Positions 43,738 through 53,521 of a DNA stretch of 64,000 nucleotides are shown here, in pieces; positions within the stretch are counted from its first letter, which is position 1, and each line of letters starts with the position of its first letter. This stretch comes from an uncultured Collinsella sp. Its GTDB lineage: Bacteria; Actinomycetota; Coriobacteriia; Coriobacteriales; Coriobacteriaceae. The translations under genes and the position numbers were made by a program. The stretch covers positions 1-64,000 of the forward strand of contig CAKUGF010000006.1 of the NCBI GenBank assembly GCA_934654585.1, read 5' to 3'. The notes beneath the pieces are model-generated. The model made no database searches. It had not been told where the DNA came from and saw only the letters and a list, made by a program, of their open reading frames with translations.

Positions 43738-46700
43738 TTATTGGCGACGACGGCGGAGGAGTGCGGCACCGATGCAGGCGATAATGACGCCAACGGCGGC
43801 AATCGGAGCGAAGACGATTGCGTGGTCGCCGGTGCCGGCAAGTTTGGAGGCATCCTTTTTGCTTTCGGTGCCCTTATTGGCGCTTGCGGCGGTCTTGGAG
43901 CTGTTGCCGTTATCGGTCTTGTCTGTCTTGTCGGTCGGCTTGGTCGGATTCGTTGGCGTGGTAGGATCGGTCGGTTCGGTCGGCGTGGGCTTCACGACCT
44001 TCTTAAAGTGGGCGATTACGTGCGGCTGCGTGCTTCCCAGCACGAAGGTGGTGGTCGCAGCGCTTGCGTCGGCAAGCTCAATATCGCCGCTCTGGACCTC
44101 CCAATGATCAAACTCGTAGCCCTCATCGGGGGTGGCCGTAATGGTTACGGTGCCGCCGGTATAGGCTGCCGCGGGCGTGCTGATGGCGCTTCCGCCCTTG
44201 TCGTTTGCGACGGAGCATTTGACGTTAATCATGGCGGGCCCGATAGGCGTCCAGGCGAGCTCAAACTTTGCAGCGACCTCGGCGTTAGTCTGTCCCACGG
44301 TGAGGGTGGTGTGCTCGGCATCCGCATCACTTAGGGTTGCGTCGCCGGATACGACCTTCCAGCCGCAGAACTTGTAGCCCTCGTTGGCCTGGGCAGTTAG
44401 CTCGAGCTGGGAACCCGCGGGGGCACCCTTAGCTCCCTCTTCTTCGATGAGCGCGTCGCCGCTCAACTCAACGGTGCCATTCTGGGGGTTGGTGATCGTG
44501 ACGCTCGGCAAAATGGTGAGCGTGCACGTTCCAAGCGTTACCTCAAAGTTCGCGTCGCTCTTTCCGGTGGAAGCCTCGACGACATGCTCGCCGGGCTCTT
44601 CGTCTGTGTCGGCGCGCTTGGCAGCGGGGGAGAGGGCGTTCTCGACGGTGCTCTCCAGGCTGTCAGCGCCCTTCCATGGTGCCGTTTCGGCTGCGTTATC
44701 TACGATCGTGTAGCTAAGCTGGGGATCGCTGGCGCCGGAAACCTTGCTGGTCTTTTCCGCAGAAGGCGTAATCGTGACCGGTCGCGGAGCAATAGTGAGG
44801 TTCGCCTTGACGCGCGTAGGCTCGACGTTGTCGTTGCCCGGGAAGGTCGCGGTGACTTCATAGGAGCCGGCATTGGTGGGCTCATCGTCCTTGTCGCCGT
44901 AGCGAATGGTCAGCTTGTCGGTTACGTCGACGGTGCTGCCGTTGTCGCCGGGGATGGTTGCCGTGGCGCTAAGGCCGTGTGTAGAGCCATCGTAGGTGGC
45001 CGCGTCATCGTTCATGACGATTGCCGCGCTCGCCTTGTTGATGGTAAGCGTTGCGATATTGCTGCTGCTGCCGTTTTGGGCGTCGCCAACAAACGTGACG
45101 CTCACGACATATTGGCCGGCCTCGGTCGGGGCGGAGGTGCTCAGATATGCATTGCCCGCCGCAGTGACACCGCTATAGAGATAGGCAAGCACCGTGTCGT
45201 CGATTGGGTCGCCGACAGAGTTGACGACAGTTGCCGTGGGCCCCTGCGGTTTGCCGTTGTAGGTGAACGTGTCGCCCTCGAGTGTCACGTTGGTCTGGGC
45301 GCGACCGATGGAAAATGCGCGGCTGATGGGCTTGGCGAGGTAATTGCCGCCGACCACCGTTGCGGTCTCGGTGTAGGTTCCCGGGGTTCGGGGTGCCTCG
45401 CTGCTCAGATATGCTTCGCCCGTGGTGGTAACACCGGCGTACGCGACATGGACGTTGGCCTGCTGGGTGACATCGTCATCGCCATCGAGGGCCTTGGCAC
45501 CAAAGTCAAAATCCTGGACCTCGTTATAGCCGAGCACCTTGTTCGGCAGCTCCTGCTTCCACACGAGCTCGACATTGGCCGCCTTGGGCGCGATGGTCAG
45601 ATAGCCCATGCCCAGCGACGTCTTGTAATTGCCACTCGCAGTGCCGGCGGCAACCACGTAGACGCCCGCTTTGCTGGGGGTGCCGCCGAGCGCGATCGTG
45701 GACGAGCCCAAGCCGTACTTCTGCAAAGACGTAAGCACGTTTCTTAAGTTGTCGACCAGCTGATCGGGGTTCTCGACGCCCGCGCCCTTAAGCGCGATCT
45801 TAAGCAGATTCATCGCGGTGTCGTTATTCAGGATATCGAGCAGCTCATCCATCGAGACGCCCTGATCTAAATGGAGCGTTCGGTTGATGATGTTTTGAAC
45901 GGTGGGCGAGTAATAGCTCAGGTCGATAGATGCATAGCCCGTGGCGTCGCCGTCGATGCCGGCGATGACGGTAATGGGCTTGGTCTCTTCGTTGCTGGGC
46001 TTGGAGCTCACCAGGTCTGCAATTGTGACGGTTTGACCGTAGGTGAGCTTTTTGCTCGTGACTTTGAGCGTGGAAGGCGCCTTGGCCACGGTGACGGTTA
46101 CGTTGTCGACACTGCAGGGTTGATAACCAAGTTGGTCGCCCTCGCTTGTGGTGCCCTTGTACTTAACGGTGACGCCCGTGTACTCGCCAGCGTCGGCGGG
46201 CAGCGTGAGGCCCTCGAACTCAAAATCATCAGCCGAAACGTTGGGCACGGATACGGTTGCACCCTCATCGTTGATGTATGTGACGCGTGGGTCGAGCGCC
46301 TTGTAGAGTGCATCGCGCATGGCTGAGGCGTCGCCGTTGTACTGGATGGACACGCTGGTGTTGCATGACATCTGGGTCTTGTAGCGCCCGTCGGCGATCG
46401 TAACGGTGAGCTCGACGGAGGAGCCGGGATATTGGTCGTTTCCGTTGTAGGTGATGCGGATTTTCTCGGTGGAGCCATCGCCGTTGCCGCCGAACTCGTG
46501 CGTGCCAAAGTCGAGCAGGCCGGGTGTGAAGTCGAGCGCCTTCCAGCGATCGCCAAACGTTCCGCCGGCGTTATAGGTGATGGTCACATCGTCCAAGGAA
46601 AGGCCCGTGGGAACGCTGCCGGCCTGATCGAATGCGGCAGCGAAAACGATGGCGTCGTAGCTGCTCTTGTCTCTGCCGATTACGCCGACCTCGGCGCCAT

Positions 46701-47775
46701 CGACGCCCTTAATGCCGGCTTTGACGGTTTCGACGGTGAGCGTGTAGTTCCCGTCCTTGGCGAGAGCGGGAACGTTTGCGACAGTCGCGACGCGACTGGA
46801 GAACGTGGGGCTGCCAAGGGCGACCTCACTGCCGTCGGCATCGTTGACAAGCTTAATGCCCGTGATGGCGTATCCTTCGGCGGGCGTAACGACGATGCTG
46901 CCGGGATTCTTGTAGTTGACGACGATATTGCCGCTGGCGTCTGCCGTGGCTCCGCCGACAGTCGTTGTGCTTACGCCTTCGACGGGGGCAATCGTAATGG
47001 TTGCCTGGGTCGCCGGGGTGTAGACGATGGATATGCTGGAATCCGCGTTACTCGGAATGGCATAGGATCCATCTGTGTTAGGCGTGGCCGCGTTGCCGTT
47101 GATCGTGACGGAGACGGTGTAGTCGTCGCTCGTCACGACGGTGAAGGCTTTGCTGTCGCCGGAGTTGATTGGGTAATCGCCCGACACGGCCTTGTTGTCG
47201 ATACGCGCGCCGCCGCCTTCCCAACCGGACGCGGAGAAGTTCGCATTCCAGTAGCTCTGGGCCTTAAGCGTGCCGCAATCGATCCAGGTGTTGCCGCGAG
47301 CGCGCCAGTATTGCACGGTGTAGGCGGCGCCGTTCGTCAGCTCAACAAGGTCATTGTTGGCATTGAGCGCGTTGAGGCTGACGACTTCCTGTCCTGTGGA
47401 ATCGAGCAGCTTGAACGCGCTGCGCCTAAACGAACCGGAGAAATTGTTATATATAAAGTCGTAGAGGGCCTTTTTGGTCGTGCTGTCGCCGTGGTACGAG
47501 AAGGTCGTGCCGGCGGCGGGGCTATCGTTGCTGGTGCCGTTCTGGCCGAACAATTCGTCTTGCTGTGCCGGTGCGCTTGCCACGCCGCTGCCGCTTGTGT
47601 CTTCAGTGGTTTTGCCGGCATCGGTGTTGTCCGCTGGGGTAGCTGCTTGTTGGTCGGTTGTCGCCAGCTCGGGGCTATTGAGGGCCTCGGCGAAAGCCGA
47701 GGTTGGCACCTGACCCAAAACCATGACAAGGGTCATGGCCCCAGCGATGCTCTGGTTGATACGGGCTTTTCTCAT
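43738..47775 (-). CDS. large MBG/bacterial-repeat surface protein with cell-wall anchor
   Basis: A 1345-residue exported protein. The signal peptide ends near SAFAEAL (about residue 29). An N-terminal unique region is followed by repeated Ig-like modules of MBG/YDG type (for example TFTYNGKPQGPTATV, ITPSAEKTSKVSGASDPQLSY) and two bacterial-repeat modules (ANEGYKFCGWKVVSGDATL, PDEGYEFDHWEVQSGDIEL). A Pro/Thr-rich wall spacer (PTEPTDPTTPTNPTKPTDK) precedes the anchor LAGTGDHA, a membrane segment and RRRRQ. It is likely an adhesin or stalk-like surface protein. AAAGGATG precedes ATG 47775. Its gene is bracketed by two near-identical palindromes. Confidence 0.88.
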   Translation of the reverse strand: MRKARINQSIAGAMTLVMVLGQVPTSAFAEALNSPELATTDQQAATPADNTDAGKTTEDTSGSGVASAPAQQDELFGQNGTSNDSPAAGTTFSYHGDSTTKKALYDFIYNNFSGSFRRSAFKLLDSTGQEVVSLNALNANNDLVELTNGAAYTVQYWRARGNTWIDCGTLKAQSYWNANFSASGWEGGGARIDNKAVSGDYPINSGDSKAFTVVTSDDYTVSVTINGNAATPNTDGSYAIPSNADSSISIVYTPATQATITIAPVEGVSTTTVGGATADASGNIVVNYKNPGSIVVTPAEGYAITGIKLVNDADGSEVALGSPTFSSRVATVANVPALAKDGNYTLTVETVKAGIKGVDGAEVGVIGRDKSSYDAIVFAAAFDQAGSVPTGLSLDDVTITYNAGGTFGDRWKALDFTPGLLDFGTHEFGGNGDGSTEKIRITYNGNDQYPGSSVELTVTIADGRYKTQMSCNTSVSIQYNGDASAMRDALYKALDPRVTYINDEGATVSVPNVSADDFEFEGLTLPADAGEYTGVTVKYKGTTSEGDQLGYQPCSVDNVTVTVAKAPSTLKVTSKKLTYGQTVTIADLVSSKPSNEETKPITVIAGIDGDATGYASIDLSYYSPTVQNIINRTLHLDQGVSMDELLDILNNDTAMNLLKIALKGAGVENPDQLVDNLRNVLTSLQKYGLGSSTIALGGTPSKAGVYVVAAGTASGNYKTSLGMGYLTIAPKAANVELVWKQELPNKVLGYNEVQDFDFGAKALDGDDDVTQQANVHVAYAGVTTTGEAYLSSEAPRTPGTYTETATVVGGNYLAKPISRAFSIGRAQTNVTLEGDTFTYNGKPQGPTATVVNSVGDPIDDTVLAYLYSGVTAAGNAYLSTSAPTEAGQYVVSVTFVGDAQNGSSSNIATLTINKASAAIVMNDDAATYDGSTHGLSATATIPGDNGSTVDVTDKLTIRYGDKDDEPTNAGSYEVTATFPGNDNVEPTRVKANLTIAPRPVTITPSAEKTSKVSGASDPQLSYTIVDNAAETAPWKGADSLESTVENALSPAAKRADTDEEPGEHVVEASTGKSDANFEVTLGTCTLTILPSVTITNPQNGTVELSGDALIEEEGAKGAPAGSQLELTAQANEGYKFCGWKVVSGDATLSDADAEHTTLTVGQTNAEVAAKFELAWTPIGPAMINVKCSVANDKGGSAISTPAAAYTGGTVTITATPDEGYEFDHWEVQSGDIELADASAATTTFVLGSTQPHVIAHFKKVVKPTPTEPTDPTTPTNPTKPTDKTDKTDNGNSSKTAASANKGTESKKDASKLAGTGDHAIVFAPIAAVGVIIACIGAALLRRRRQ

Positions 47776-47905
47776 AGACACATCCTTTCGTGTGGCCGGG
47801 TGGGCGTTGACCCGCTTTATCTGTCCCTCTGTGAATGGGAACAGAAACACTCATATTCCATTTTAACGTTGAATCTAGAGAAACAGTATGCAAAACCGCA
47901 GCAAG

Positions 47906-47938
47906 GATGTGACAAAGGGACTGTCCCTTTGTCACATC
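47906..47938. repeat. 33-bp palindrome, copy 2 (contains GTGACAAAGGGAC-T-GTCCC...)
   Basis: Sixteen-base perfect arms (47906-47921, 47923-47938). The inner 27 bp match 43630-43656 except for the central base. It lies between the surface protein gene and cysE and may end cysE transcription. Confidence 0.85.
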
Positions 47939-47946
47939 CAGCGCCC

Positions 47947-48651
47947 CTAGCGCTCGTCCACGAGCTTGGCGACGAGGGCCTTGAGCTCGGCCACCTCCTG
48001 CTCGAGTTCCTTGACGCGACGGGCGTTCTCGGTGATGCCCTGACGGTTGAGGGCGCTCTGCTCGGCGGCATCGTCGGGCATGTACTCGCGATGCTGTTTG
48101 GCGTCGAAGCTTTCTTCGAACACACGGCAGCCGTTGCGCTTGATGATGCGCCCGGGCACGCCCACGACGGTGCAGTTGTCGGGCACGTCTTTGACGACGA
48201 CCGAGTTGCCGCCAATCTTGACGTTGTTGCCGATGCGGATGTTGCCGAGCACCTTGGCGCCCGTGCCCACGGTGACGTTGTTGCCCAGGGTAGGGTGGCG
48301 CTTGCCGGTCTCGTTACCGGTGCCGCCGAGCGTGACGCCCTGGTAGAGCACGCAGTTGTCGCCCACAATGGTGGTCTCGCCAATAACGACGCCCATGGCG
48401 TGGTCGATAAAGAAGTGCTTGCCGATCTGCGCGGCGGGATGAATCTCGACGCCGGTGATATGGCGGGTAATCTGCGAGAGCACGCGGGCGAGCGAGCGAT
48501 GGCCATGTTCCCAGAGCCAGTGCTCGGGCACGTGATTCCATTTGGCGTGCAGGCCAGGGTAGGACAGGAAGATGACCAGGGCATTTTGCGCGGCGGGGTC
48601 CTGCGCCTGGACGGTCTTGATGTCCTCACGAATGGTGTTGATAAAGCTCAC
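47947..48651 (-). CDS. cysE: serine O-acetyltransferase
   Basis: A 234-residue enzyme that makes O-acetylserine from serine and acetyl-CoA for cysteine synthesis. The left-handed beta-helix hexapeptide repeats are clear ([41 protein letters not shown]). Catalytic His/Asp lie in [12 protein letters not shown]. The C-terminal 40 residues form a predicted coiled coil ([19 protein letters not shown]), unusual for CysE and possibly for oligomerisation. The GTG at 48651 follows GGGAGGG. The longer frame upstream has no ribosome-binding site. Confidence 0.93.
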   Translation of the reverse strand: MSFINTIREDIKTVQAQDPAAQNALVIFLSYPGLHAKWNHVPEHWLWEHGHRSLARVLSQITRHITGVEIHPAAQIGKHFFIDHAMGVVIGETTIVGDNCVLYQGVTLGGTGNETGKRHPTLGNNVTVGTGAKVLGNIRIGNNVKIGGNSVVVKDVPDNCTVVGVPGRIIKRNGCRVFEESFDAKQHREYMPDDAAEQSALNRQGITENARRVKELEQEVAELKALVAKLVDER

Positions 48652-48875
48652 CGGCCGCCCTCCCTTAGCGCCGTGACAATGCGATTCAATAAAGTATAGC
48701 GATTCGCTAGGGATTAGGAAGGGCAATCTTGGATGGCTTTGGGCGACAATTGTCAGTTATGCAAACTTGCTGGTAATGAAGTAAGACTTTTGAGGGGTTT
48801 GGCCCGCGCCCACGCTGCAACCGTATACTGGTCAACTTGGACGTGTCCGCGCCCGCAACTGAGAGGTTTTACTTC

Positions 48876-49526
48876 ATGGGTTTCATCAATTTTATCGCCG
48901 AGCTGCTCAAGGACCCGCGCACCGCGATCGCCAGCTGGATCGCCGCCGGCCCGCTCATGGCCTACGGCTGCGTGTTCCTGATCATCTTTATCGAGACGGG
49001 CGTGGTGTTCTTCCCGTTTCTTCCTGGCGACTCGCTGCTGTTTGCCTCGGGCTTCTTCGCCCACAACGGTGGCTTTAACATCGTGGCACTTTTGGCCACC
49101 GCATGGGCCGCAGCCATCTTGGGCGATCAATGCAACTTCATGATTGGTCATTTCTTCGGTCGCAAGATTATCGCCTCGGGCAAGGTGAAGGCCATGACGC
49201 CCGAGCGCATCGAGAAGTCCGAGGCGTTTCTCGATAAATGGGGCCACCTGGCCATCTTCCTCGGTCGCTTCTTCCCGTTCATTCGCACCTTTGTGCCCTT
49301 CATCGCCGGCATGGGCGGCATGCACTGGCGCAATTTTGTCATCTTTAACGTGCTGGGCGGCATCACCTGGTCGACGCTCTTTACGCTGTTGGGCTACTTC
49401 TTTGGCGGCATCCCCTTTGTGCAGGAGCACTTTGAGCTGCTGATCGTCGGCATCGTCGCCGTGTCGATCATTCCGACCGTGGTCGGCCTGGTCAAGTCCA
49501 AGTTGGGCAAGAAGAACGCCGCATAG
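48876..49526 (+). CDS. DedA-family membrane protein
   Basis: A 216-residue integral membrane protein of the DedA/VTT superfamily, linked in other bacteria to lipid-carrier recycling and membrane homeostasis. Family marks are the re-entrant segment ETGVVFFPFLPGDSLLF with its acidic residue and the FLGRFFPFIRTFVPFIAGMGGM motif containing conserved arginines. GAGAGG lies upstream of ATG 48876. The earlier start at 48837 adds only 13 unconvincing residues. Confidence 0.92.
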   Translation: MGFINFIAELLKDPRTAIASWIAAGPLMAYGCVFLIIFIETGVVFFPFLPGDSLLFASGFFAHNGGFNIVALLATAWAAAILGDQCNFMIGHFFGRKIIASGKVKAMTPERIEKSEAFLDKWGHLAIFLGRFFPFIRTFVPFIAGMGGMHWRNFVIFNVLGGITWSTLFTLLGYFFGGIPFVQEHFELLIVGIVAVSIIPTVVGLVKSKLGKKNAA

Positions 49527-49579
49527 TATCCGATCGTGAAAACCTGCACGGTAACAGTTGCGCTACATAACCCAAAACA

Positions 49580-49617
49580 AAACGGGATCCGTCGCTTGAA
49601 GATGACGGATCCCGTTT
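49580..49617. terminator. terminator between dedA and the SPFH gene
   Basis: A 14-bp stem AAACGGGATCCGTC / GACGGATCCCGTTT between convergent genes. Confidence 0.75.
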
Positions 49618-49673
49618 GCGTTGGAGGGGAAGCGGGCGCGCGATGCGCTTGGCAGCAAGCGTCGCGCAGTAAC

Positions 49674-51035
49674 TTAATCAACTGGAATCGGCGGTGGGGT
49701 GGGGCCGTTATTGAAGAATGCTGCAATTGCGGGAACGGTTTTTGCGGGCATCCAGTTCGTCATGCCTTCTTGCCAAACGAGAGATTCGGGGGTAAGCGAT
49801 TTTGCGGCGACCATGGAACTCAGCGTGATGAGGTCGAACGGTCCGGTTGCCGCGCCGTTGATGGCAACGTGGAAACGTACTTGCTGCGGAATGGGCGGGG
49901 GAACGGGGGAGCCGGACAGCCCTGTTGAAGCGTTGCCCATCATGCTGTCCATTGCACCGGCGATATTGCGACCGACGGAGCCGCCTATGGCCATGCCTGC
50001 AGCGATGCCGGCCATGTCCATGCCGCCGTTGCCACTGCCGCCGCCGAGGCCGATGCCCGCAGCTCCGTTTTCACCCATATGTCCGAGCGCTTCTGCGCCG
50101 GCGACGCCAACGGTGGTTTGCGCTTCCACCTGATAGGCGGGGAAGTTGGCAGTTTGAGTCTGTTTGTGGACGCGATACTGTCCTTCCTCGCGCTCGATTC
50201 GCAAGCGTTCTTGCAAGTTTTCCATCTGGACGCGCTGCATGTCGTGGATGTTTTTGATGTTAGCTTCGGTTTGTGCCCGAACGGTGGCCTCGGTCACATC
50301 GCGTGTTACCGCCATGAGCCGAGCGTAGCCGTCGCTCTCCTCGTCCACGTCGATGGCGGCGATGTCTAAAGACGAAAGCTCTATGCCAAAGACCTTGCGC
50401 AGCTGCGGGGAAAGGTCGTCGTTGGCAAGTTCCGAGAGGTCGTCGGTGCGCCCAGCGAGCTGCAAAAGGGGAACCCCGAGTTTTGAGGGCATGTTGGCGA
50501 CAAGAGATTTAACTCTCCGTGAGACCGCATCGCGAATTTGACTTTGAAAGTCTTCGAGCGTGAATTCATCAAGACGGTGGAGCTCGATAAATTCGCGGTA
50601 GTCAGCGATTTTGAAAGTAAGGGTCCCTCGCACGGCAACGGGTACACCAAAATCGGGGAACCGCTGGTCAAACACATCGAAGTAACGCACGGCAAAACGT
50701 GATTGAACAACCTTGGCAAGATTAATGAAGTAAACCTCTGCCTGAAACGGTGTGCCACCACCATATGCCGCCGCGACAAAGCTTGCGATGATAGGCAGGT
50801 TGGAGGTTTTGAGCGCCTCATCAAAAGGCCCCTCGATGAACTCTTGGATCGCGTCTTGTCCCTTGCAGCGGCAGATGAAAACGGCAACAGAGCCCTCGCG
50901 CACGCGAAGTGATGATCCCCAGCGGATTGCGTTTTCTCGGCGCACATTGTTTGCGGGCCGCCATTTCCAGATGAGGTAGTCCTTCTCGTCGCAGCGGATT
51001 TCATCCATCATGCCGGCGCGATTCTGATTAGCCAT
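49674..51035 (-). CDS. SPFH-domain protein with C-terminal GYF_2 domain
   Basis: A 453-residue cytoplasmic protein of the YdjI type. The N-terminal half is an SPFH/band-7-like domain (VRGTLTFKIADYREFIEL, FGIELSSLDIAAIDVDEES). A charged helical stretch and a Gly-rich region (GLGGGSGNGGMDMAG) follow. The last 70 residues are a GYF_2-like module (GPFDLITLSSMVAAKSLTPESLVWQEGMTNW). In Bacillus subtilis, YdjI works with zinc-ribbon and PspA proteins at stressed membranes. Here it is the last gene of a three-gene unit with two zinc-ribbon proteins, and its start lies three bases from the preceding stop. Confidence 0.87.
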   Translation of the reverse strand: MANQNRAGMMDEIRCDEKDYLIWKWRPANNVRRENAIRWGSSLRVREGSVAVFICRCKGQDAIQEFIEGPFDEALKTSNLPIIASFVAAAYGGGTPFQAEVYFINLAKVVQSRFAVRYFDVFDQRFPDFGVPVAVRGTLTFKIADYREFIELHRLDEFTLEDFQSQIRDAVSRRVKSLVANMPSKLGVPLLQLAGRTDDLSELANDDLSPQLRKVFGIELSSLDIAAIDVDEESDGYARLMAVTRDVTEATVRAQTEANIKNIHDMQRVQMENLQERLRIEREEGQYRVHKQTQTANFPAYQVEAQTTVGVAGAEALGHMGENGAAGIGLGGGSGNGGMDMAGIAAGMAIGGSVGRNIAGAMDSMMGNASTGLSGSPVPPPIPQQVRFHVAINGAATGPFDLITLSSMVAAKSLTPESLVWQEGMTNWMPAKTVPAIAAFFNNGPTPPPIPVD

Positions 51036-51038
51036 GAT

Positions 51039-51758
51039 TTACTCCCCTGAACAAGCGGACATGATGCCCAAGAATCCAAAGAGGGCAGCCATAATCAATC
51101 CGTATGCAATCCATGGACCCCACGCACGAAGCCTAGAGACAACCGTTCTCTTTCGGATGTCCGCTTTGAGGTCTATGAGTAACGCAAACTCGTCGCTGTC
51201 ACCAAAGAGATGCTCCGCTTTCGCGTATGCCTGATCAAATTTGGAGCGCCATGCATCGGCAAGTGCGTCTTCTGCGGCGATGCGGTCGTTGCCAAGTTTT
51301 GGGGAAGCGATGCAGTTGCCGCTTGCCATGGCGGCGAACTCGATAAGGTCATCCTTATTGTTGGGGATGGGCCAGCTGCGAATCAGGCTGATTTTGCGCT
51401 CATCGGTTGCCGAGATGGTGTCTTTTTCGTCTTTCTTACGTTTTTGAGGCCGCTTGCTCTCGATCAAGTCGAGCTTTTGCGAAAGTAGCGCGATCGAGCC
51501 GTCCGCCACGTCGCGGATTCCGTAACCGCACGACGGACAGATGACCGCATCTTTGTCGACTATCTCGCCGCAGGCGGGACAGCGCGTAATAGCGGATTTT
51601 GGTTTCGTTTCTTTTGAAGGGGACTCGCTCTCCTCGGCGGGCGCTTGCGAGAAAACGGGTTCGCAGGGCGCCGCGGCTGTTTCGATGCGCTTTCCGCAGT
51701 TTCCGCAAAAGACATCGCCATCAACGAGCTTTGTCCCGCAGTTTGGGCAGTAGGCCAT
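51039..51758 (-). CDS. double zinc-ribbon protein with C-terminal membrane segment
   Basis: 239 residues. Two Cys4 zinc ribbons are visible: CPNCG..FCGNCG at residues 4-22 and CPACG..CPSCG at about 60-77. A Lys-rich and helical middle follows, then one membrane segment near the end (IAYGLIMAALFGFLGIM). No enzyme motif is seen. Position between a transmembrane zinc-ribbon protein and the SPFH protein suggests an adaptor role in one membrane-associated complex. Function is not established. Confidence 0.8.
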   Translation of the reverse strand: MAYCPNCGTKLVDGDVFCGNCGKRIETAAAPCEPVFSQAPAEESESPSKETKPKSAITRCPACGEIVDKDAVICPSCGYGIRDVADGSIALLSQKLDLIESKRPQKRKKDEKDTISATDERKISLIRSWPIPNNKDDLIEFAAMASGNCIASPKLGNDRIAAEDALADAWRSKFDQAYAKAEHLFGDSDEFALLIDLKADIRKRTVVSRLRAWGPWIAYGLIMAALFGFLGIMSACSGE

Positions 51759-51768
51759 TATCAGCTCC

Positions 51769-53280
51769 TTAACGTGCCGACATCGAGACGGGATTCAGGT
51801 GAAGCAGACACGTCGATGCGTTGTAATCCTTAACTATTGCCTTGATGTGTACGTTTGTACCGGTGCGGATTTCATCGAGACTGTCGTCAAATCCCATGTC
51901 AAAGGTGTTGACGTTTTCGTACTGCATTTCGGGACCTTGAGCATGGTTGGGATCATAGTCGCCAGCGTTAATCAAAACATCCCAGCGCGTGGTGTAGTTA
52001 GCGTGCGGGGCGAGGTAGGCGATGTTACCGTCAAACTCAATAGTCTTGCCCGCATACTTGGACACGAACCAGCTTGCGTCCATGTCGCTGGAAGAGAGCA
52101 AAGTCGCAAGATCGGGACAATTTGCCGTCGTCAGCACGGCATCTTGTTCGGAAGCAGGCTGTGCGGCTTCGGCAGTTTGCTCGGGAGAGTCAGTATCCTC
52201 CGTTTCTGCTTCTTCGGTCTCCTTCTTTTCGGTCGGCTTGCTGTCCGCTTTCTTTTTCTCTTTCTTCTTTTCGGTTGCCTGTGATGGGGCCTCTGTGCTG
52301 TCGCCACTATCTGTTGAGGCCTTTACTTTTAGGCTAATTTCAATCTGGTCATGTTTTGGATATACGGTGCAGCTGACTTTTTCGTTCTGATCGACCTTAA
52401 ATGTTTTTCTTCCGTCGACGCTTGAGTCGTCCACTTTCTGGACCCTAAGCGTGTGCTGTCCCTTGTCGAGCGTGAGGCCCCATGAATCTTCGGCTCCATG
52501 ATCGAGGGTCCCGACTTTTTCGGAATCAACGTAGATGGCCAGGTCGTAGCGAGAGAAGAGGAGATTTTCGCTGCAATCTACGGAAAGATGGACTGGATAG
52601 CTCGGGGCATCCTGAACGGGCTCGATGGTTTTCTTCGATTCGTTTGCACCGAGCGCGATTGCTACGGCTGTAACGACGGCAATTATTGCTATTCCGATGC
52701 CGGCTATTCCAAGGATTCGCCAAGGGTGCTGGGGCGCATGATTTGCCCTGAGCTTTTTCTGAGCGCGTGATATCGAGGCCGAGGATTTGCGGGCGATGGA
52801 ATCAAAAACTTTTGAGGCACCTTTGCTGTGAGCTGTTTTTGGCGGCTGAACCTCAAAGGTTTCATCGAGCTCGGCGGCATCCCGATATTCGGACGGAGAA
52901 TCATTCACCGTAGGGTTCGTTTCCTGTTTGCCGGCGGCGCTTGACGTTGCATCATCAAGGGCATCTTTTGCGCGGCTAGCGAGTTCGCCCACGGCGCCGG
53001 CCGCGATGGCTCCGGCCTTTGCTGCCAGCCCGCCAAGCGCGTCTGCAGCCGTTGCCAGGCTATCAGACAATTCGTTTGCTGCGGCATTGTTCATAGGATT
53101 GTGGGGAATCGGGGGTATATTGTTTGCTTCGTTGGAGGAAGCATTGTCGGGGACGGGCTCGATGGGGCCGGTTCGGCGGGTTTCTGGTGTGCATCCAGCG
53201 ACGTCTATCTCTGAACCGCATTTAGGACAAAAATGCAGGCCGGGGCGTAACTCATTTCCGCATTTTGGACAAAAAGCCAT
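51769..53280 (-). CDS. transmembrane zinc-ribbon protein with external DUF4839-like domain
   Basis: 503 residues. An N-terminal Cys4 ribbon (CPKCG..FCPKCG) is followed by Ala-rich helical linkers and one membrane segment at about 188-212. A PEGA-like beta domain comes next (GTLDHGAEDSWGLTLDKGQHTLRV), then a Lys/Glu-rich linker and a C-terminal DUF4839-like OB-type domain (YAGKTIEFDGNIAYLAPHANYTTRWDVL). The ribbon would be in the cytoplasm and the rest outside. First gene of the zinc-ribbon/SPFH operon. Its upstream region carries the TCAGTTGCCAACTGA site. Confidence 0.8.
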   Translation of the reverse strand: MAFCPKCGNELRPGLHFCPKCGSEIDVAGCTPETRRTGPIEPVPDNASSNEANNIPPIPHNPMNNAAANELSDSLATAADALGGLAAKAGAIAAGAVGELASRAKDALDDATSSAAGKQETNPTVNDSPSEYRDAAELDETFEVQPPKTAHSKGASKVFDSIARKSSASISRAQKKLRANHAPQHPWRILGIAGIGIAIIAVVTAVAIALGANESKKTIEPVQDAPSYPVHLSVDCSENLLFSRYDLAIYVDSEKVGTLDHGAEDSWGLTLDKGQHTLRVQKVDDSSVDGRKTFKVDQNEKVSCTVYPKHDQIEISLKVKASTDSGDSTEAPSQATEKKKEKKKADSKPTEKKETEEAETEDTDSPEQTAEAAQPASEQDAVLTTANCPDLATLLSSSDMDASWFVSKYAGKTIEFDGNIAYLAPHANYTTRWDVLINAGDYDPNHAQGPEMQYENVNTFDMGFDDSLDEIRTGTNVHIKAIVKDYNASTCLLHLNPVSMSAR

Positions 53281-53472
53281 AGCTGCCTTCCATGAAAATC
53301 GTATGGTCGCGTTTGCCGGCTCGTCGGATATGACTCACGCTTAGGAAGGGAAATGACTCGGAAGAATCGAAAGGGTTTAAGGCGTTGGAGCGCTTTGAGA
53401 CCCTGTTCCGCTTTTGGCGATCATTTGACAGCGCTGGCCATTTTATTGTGTGTCTACAAGAGCTGCGATTCC

Positions 53473-53487
53473 TCAGTTGCCAACTGA
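53473..53487. promoter_or_regulatory. palindrome TCAGTTGCCAACTGA before the zinc-ribbon operon
   Basis: Seven-base arms around one base, followed on the plus strand by AATCGG. The same core plus AATCGG occurs before the kinase gene at 55233-55249. Confidence 0.55.
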
Positions 53488-53521
53488 ATCGGAGGCGCTG
53501 TCGGTGAACGGTGCTCCAGCC

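Noticed and set aside
46432..48699. A plus-strand open frame of 755 codons over the MBG-type gene and cysE
   Set aside because: Antisense of two well-supported genes; composition typical of a GC-rich shadow.
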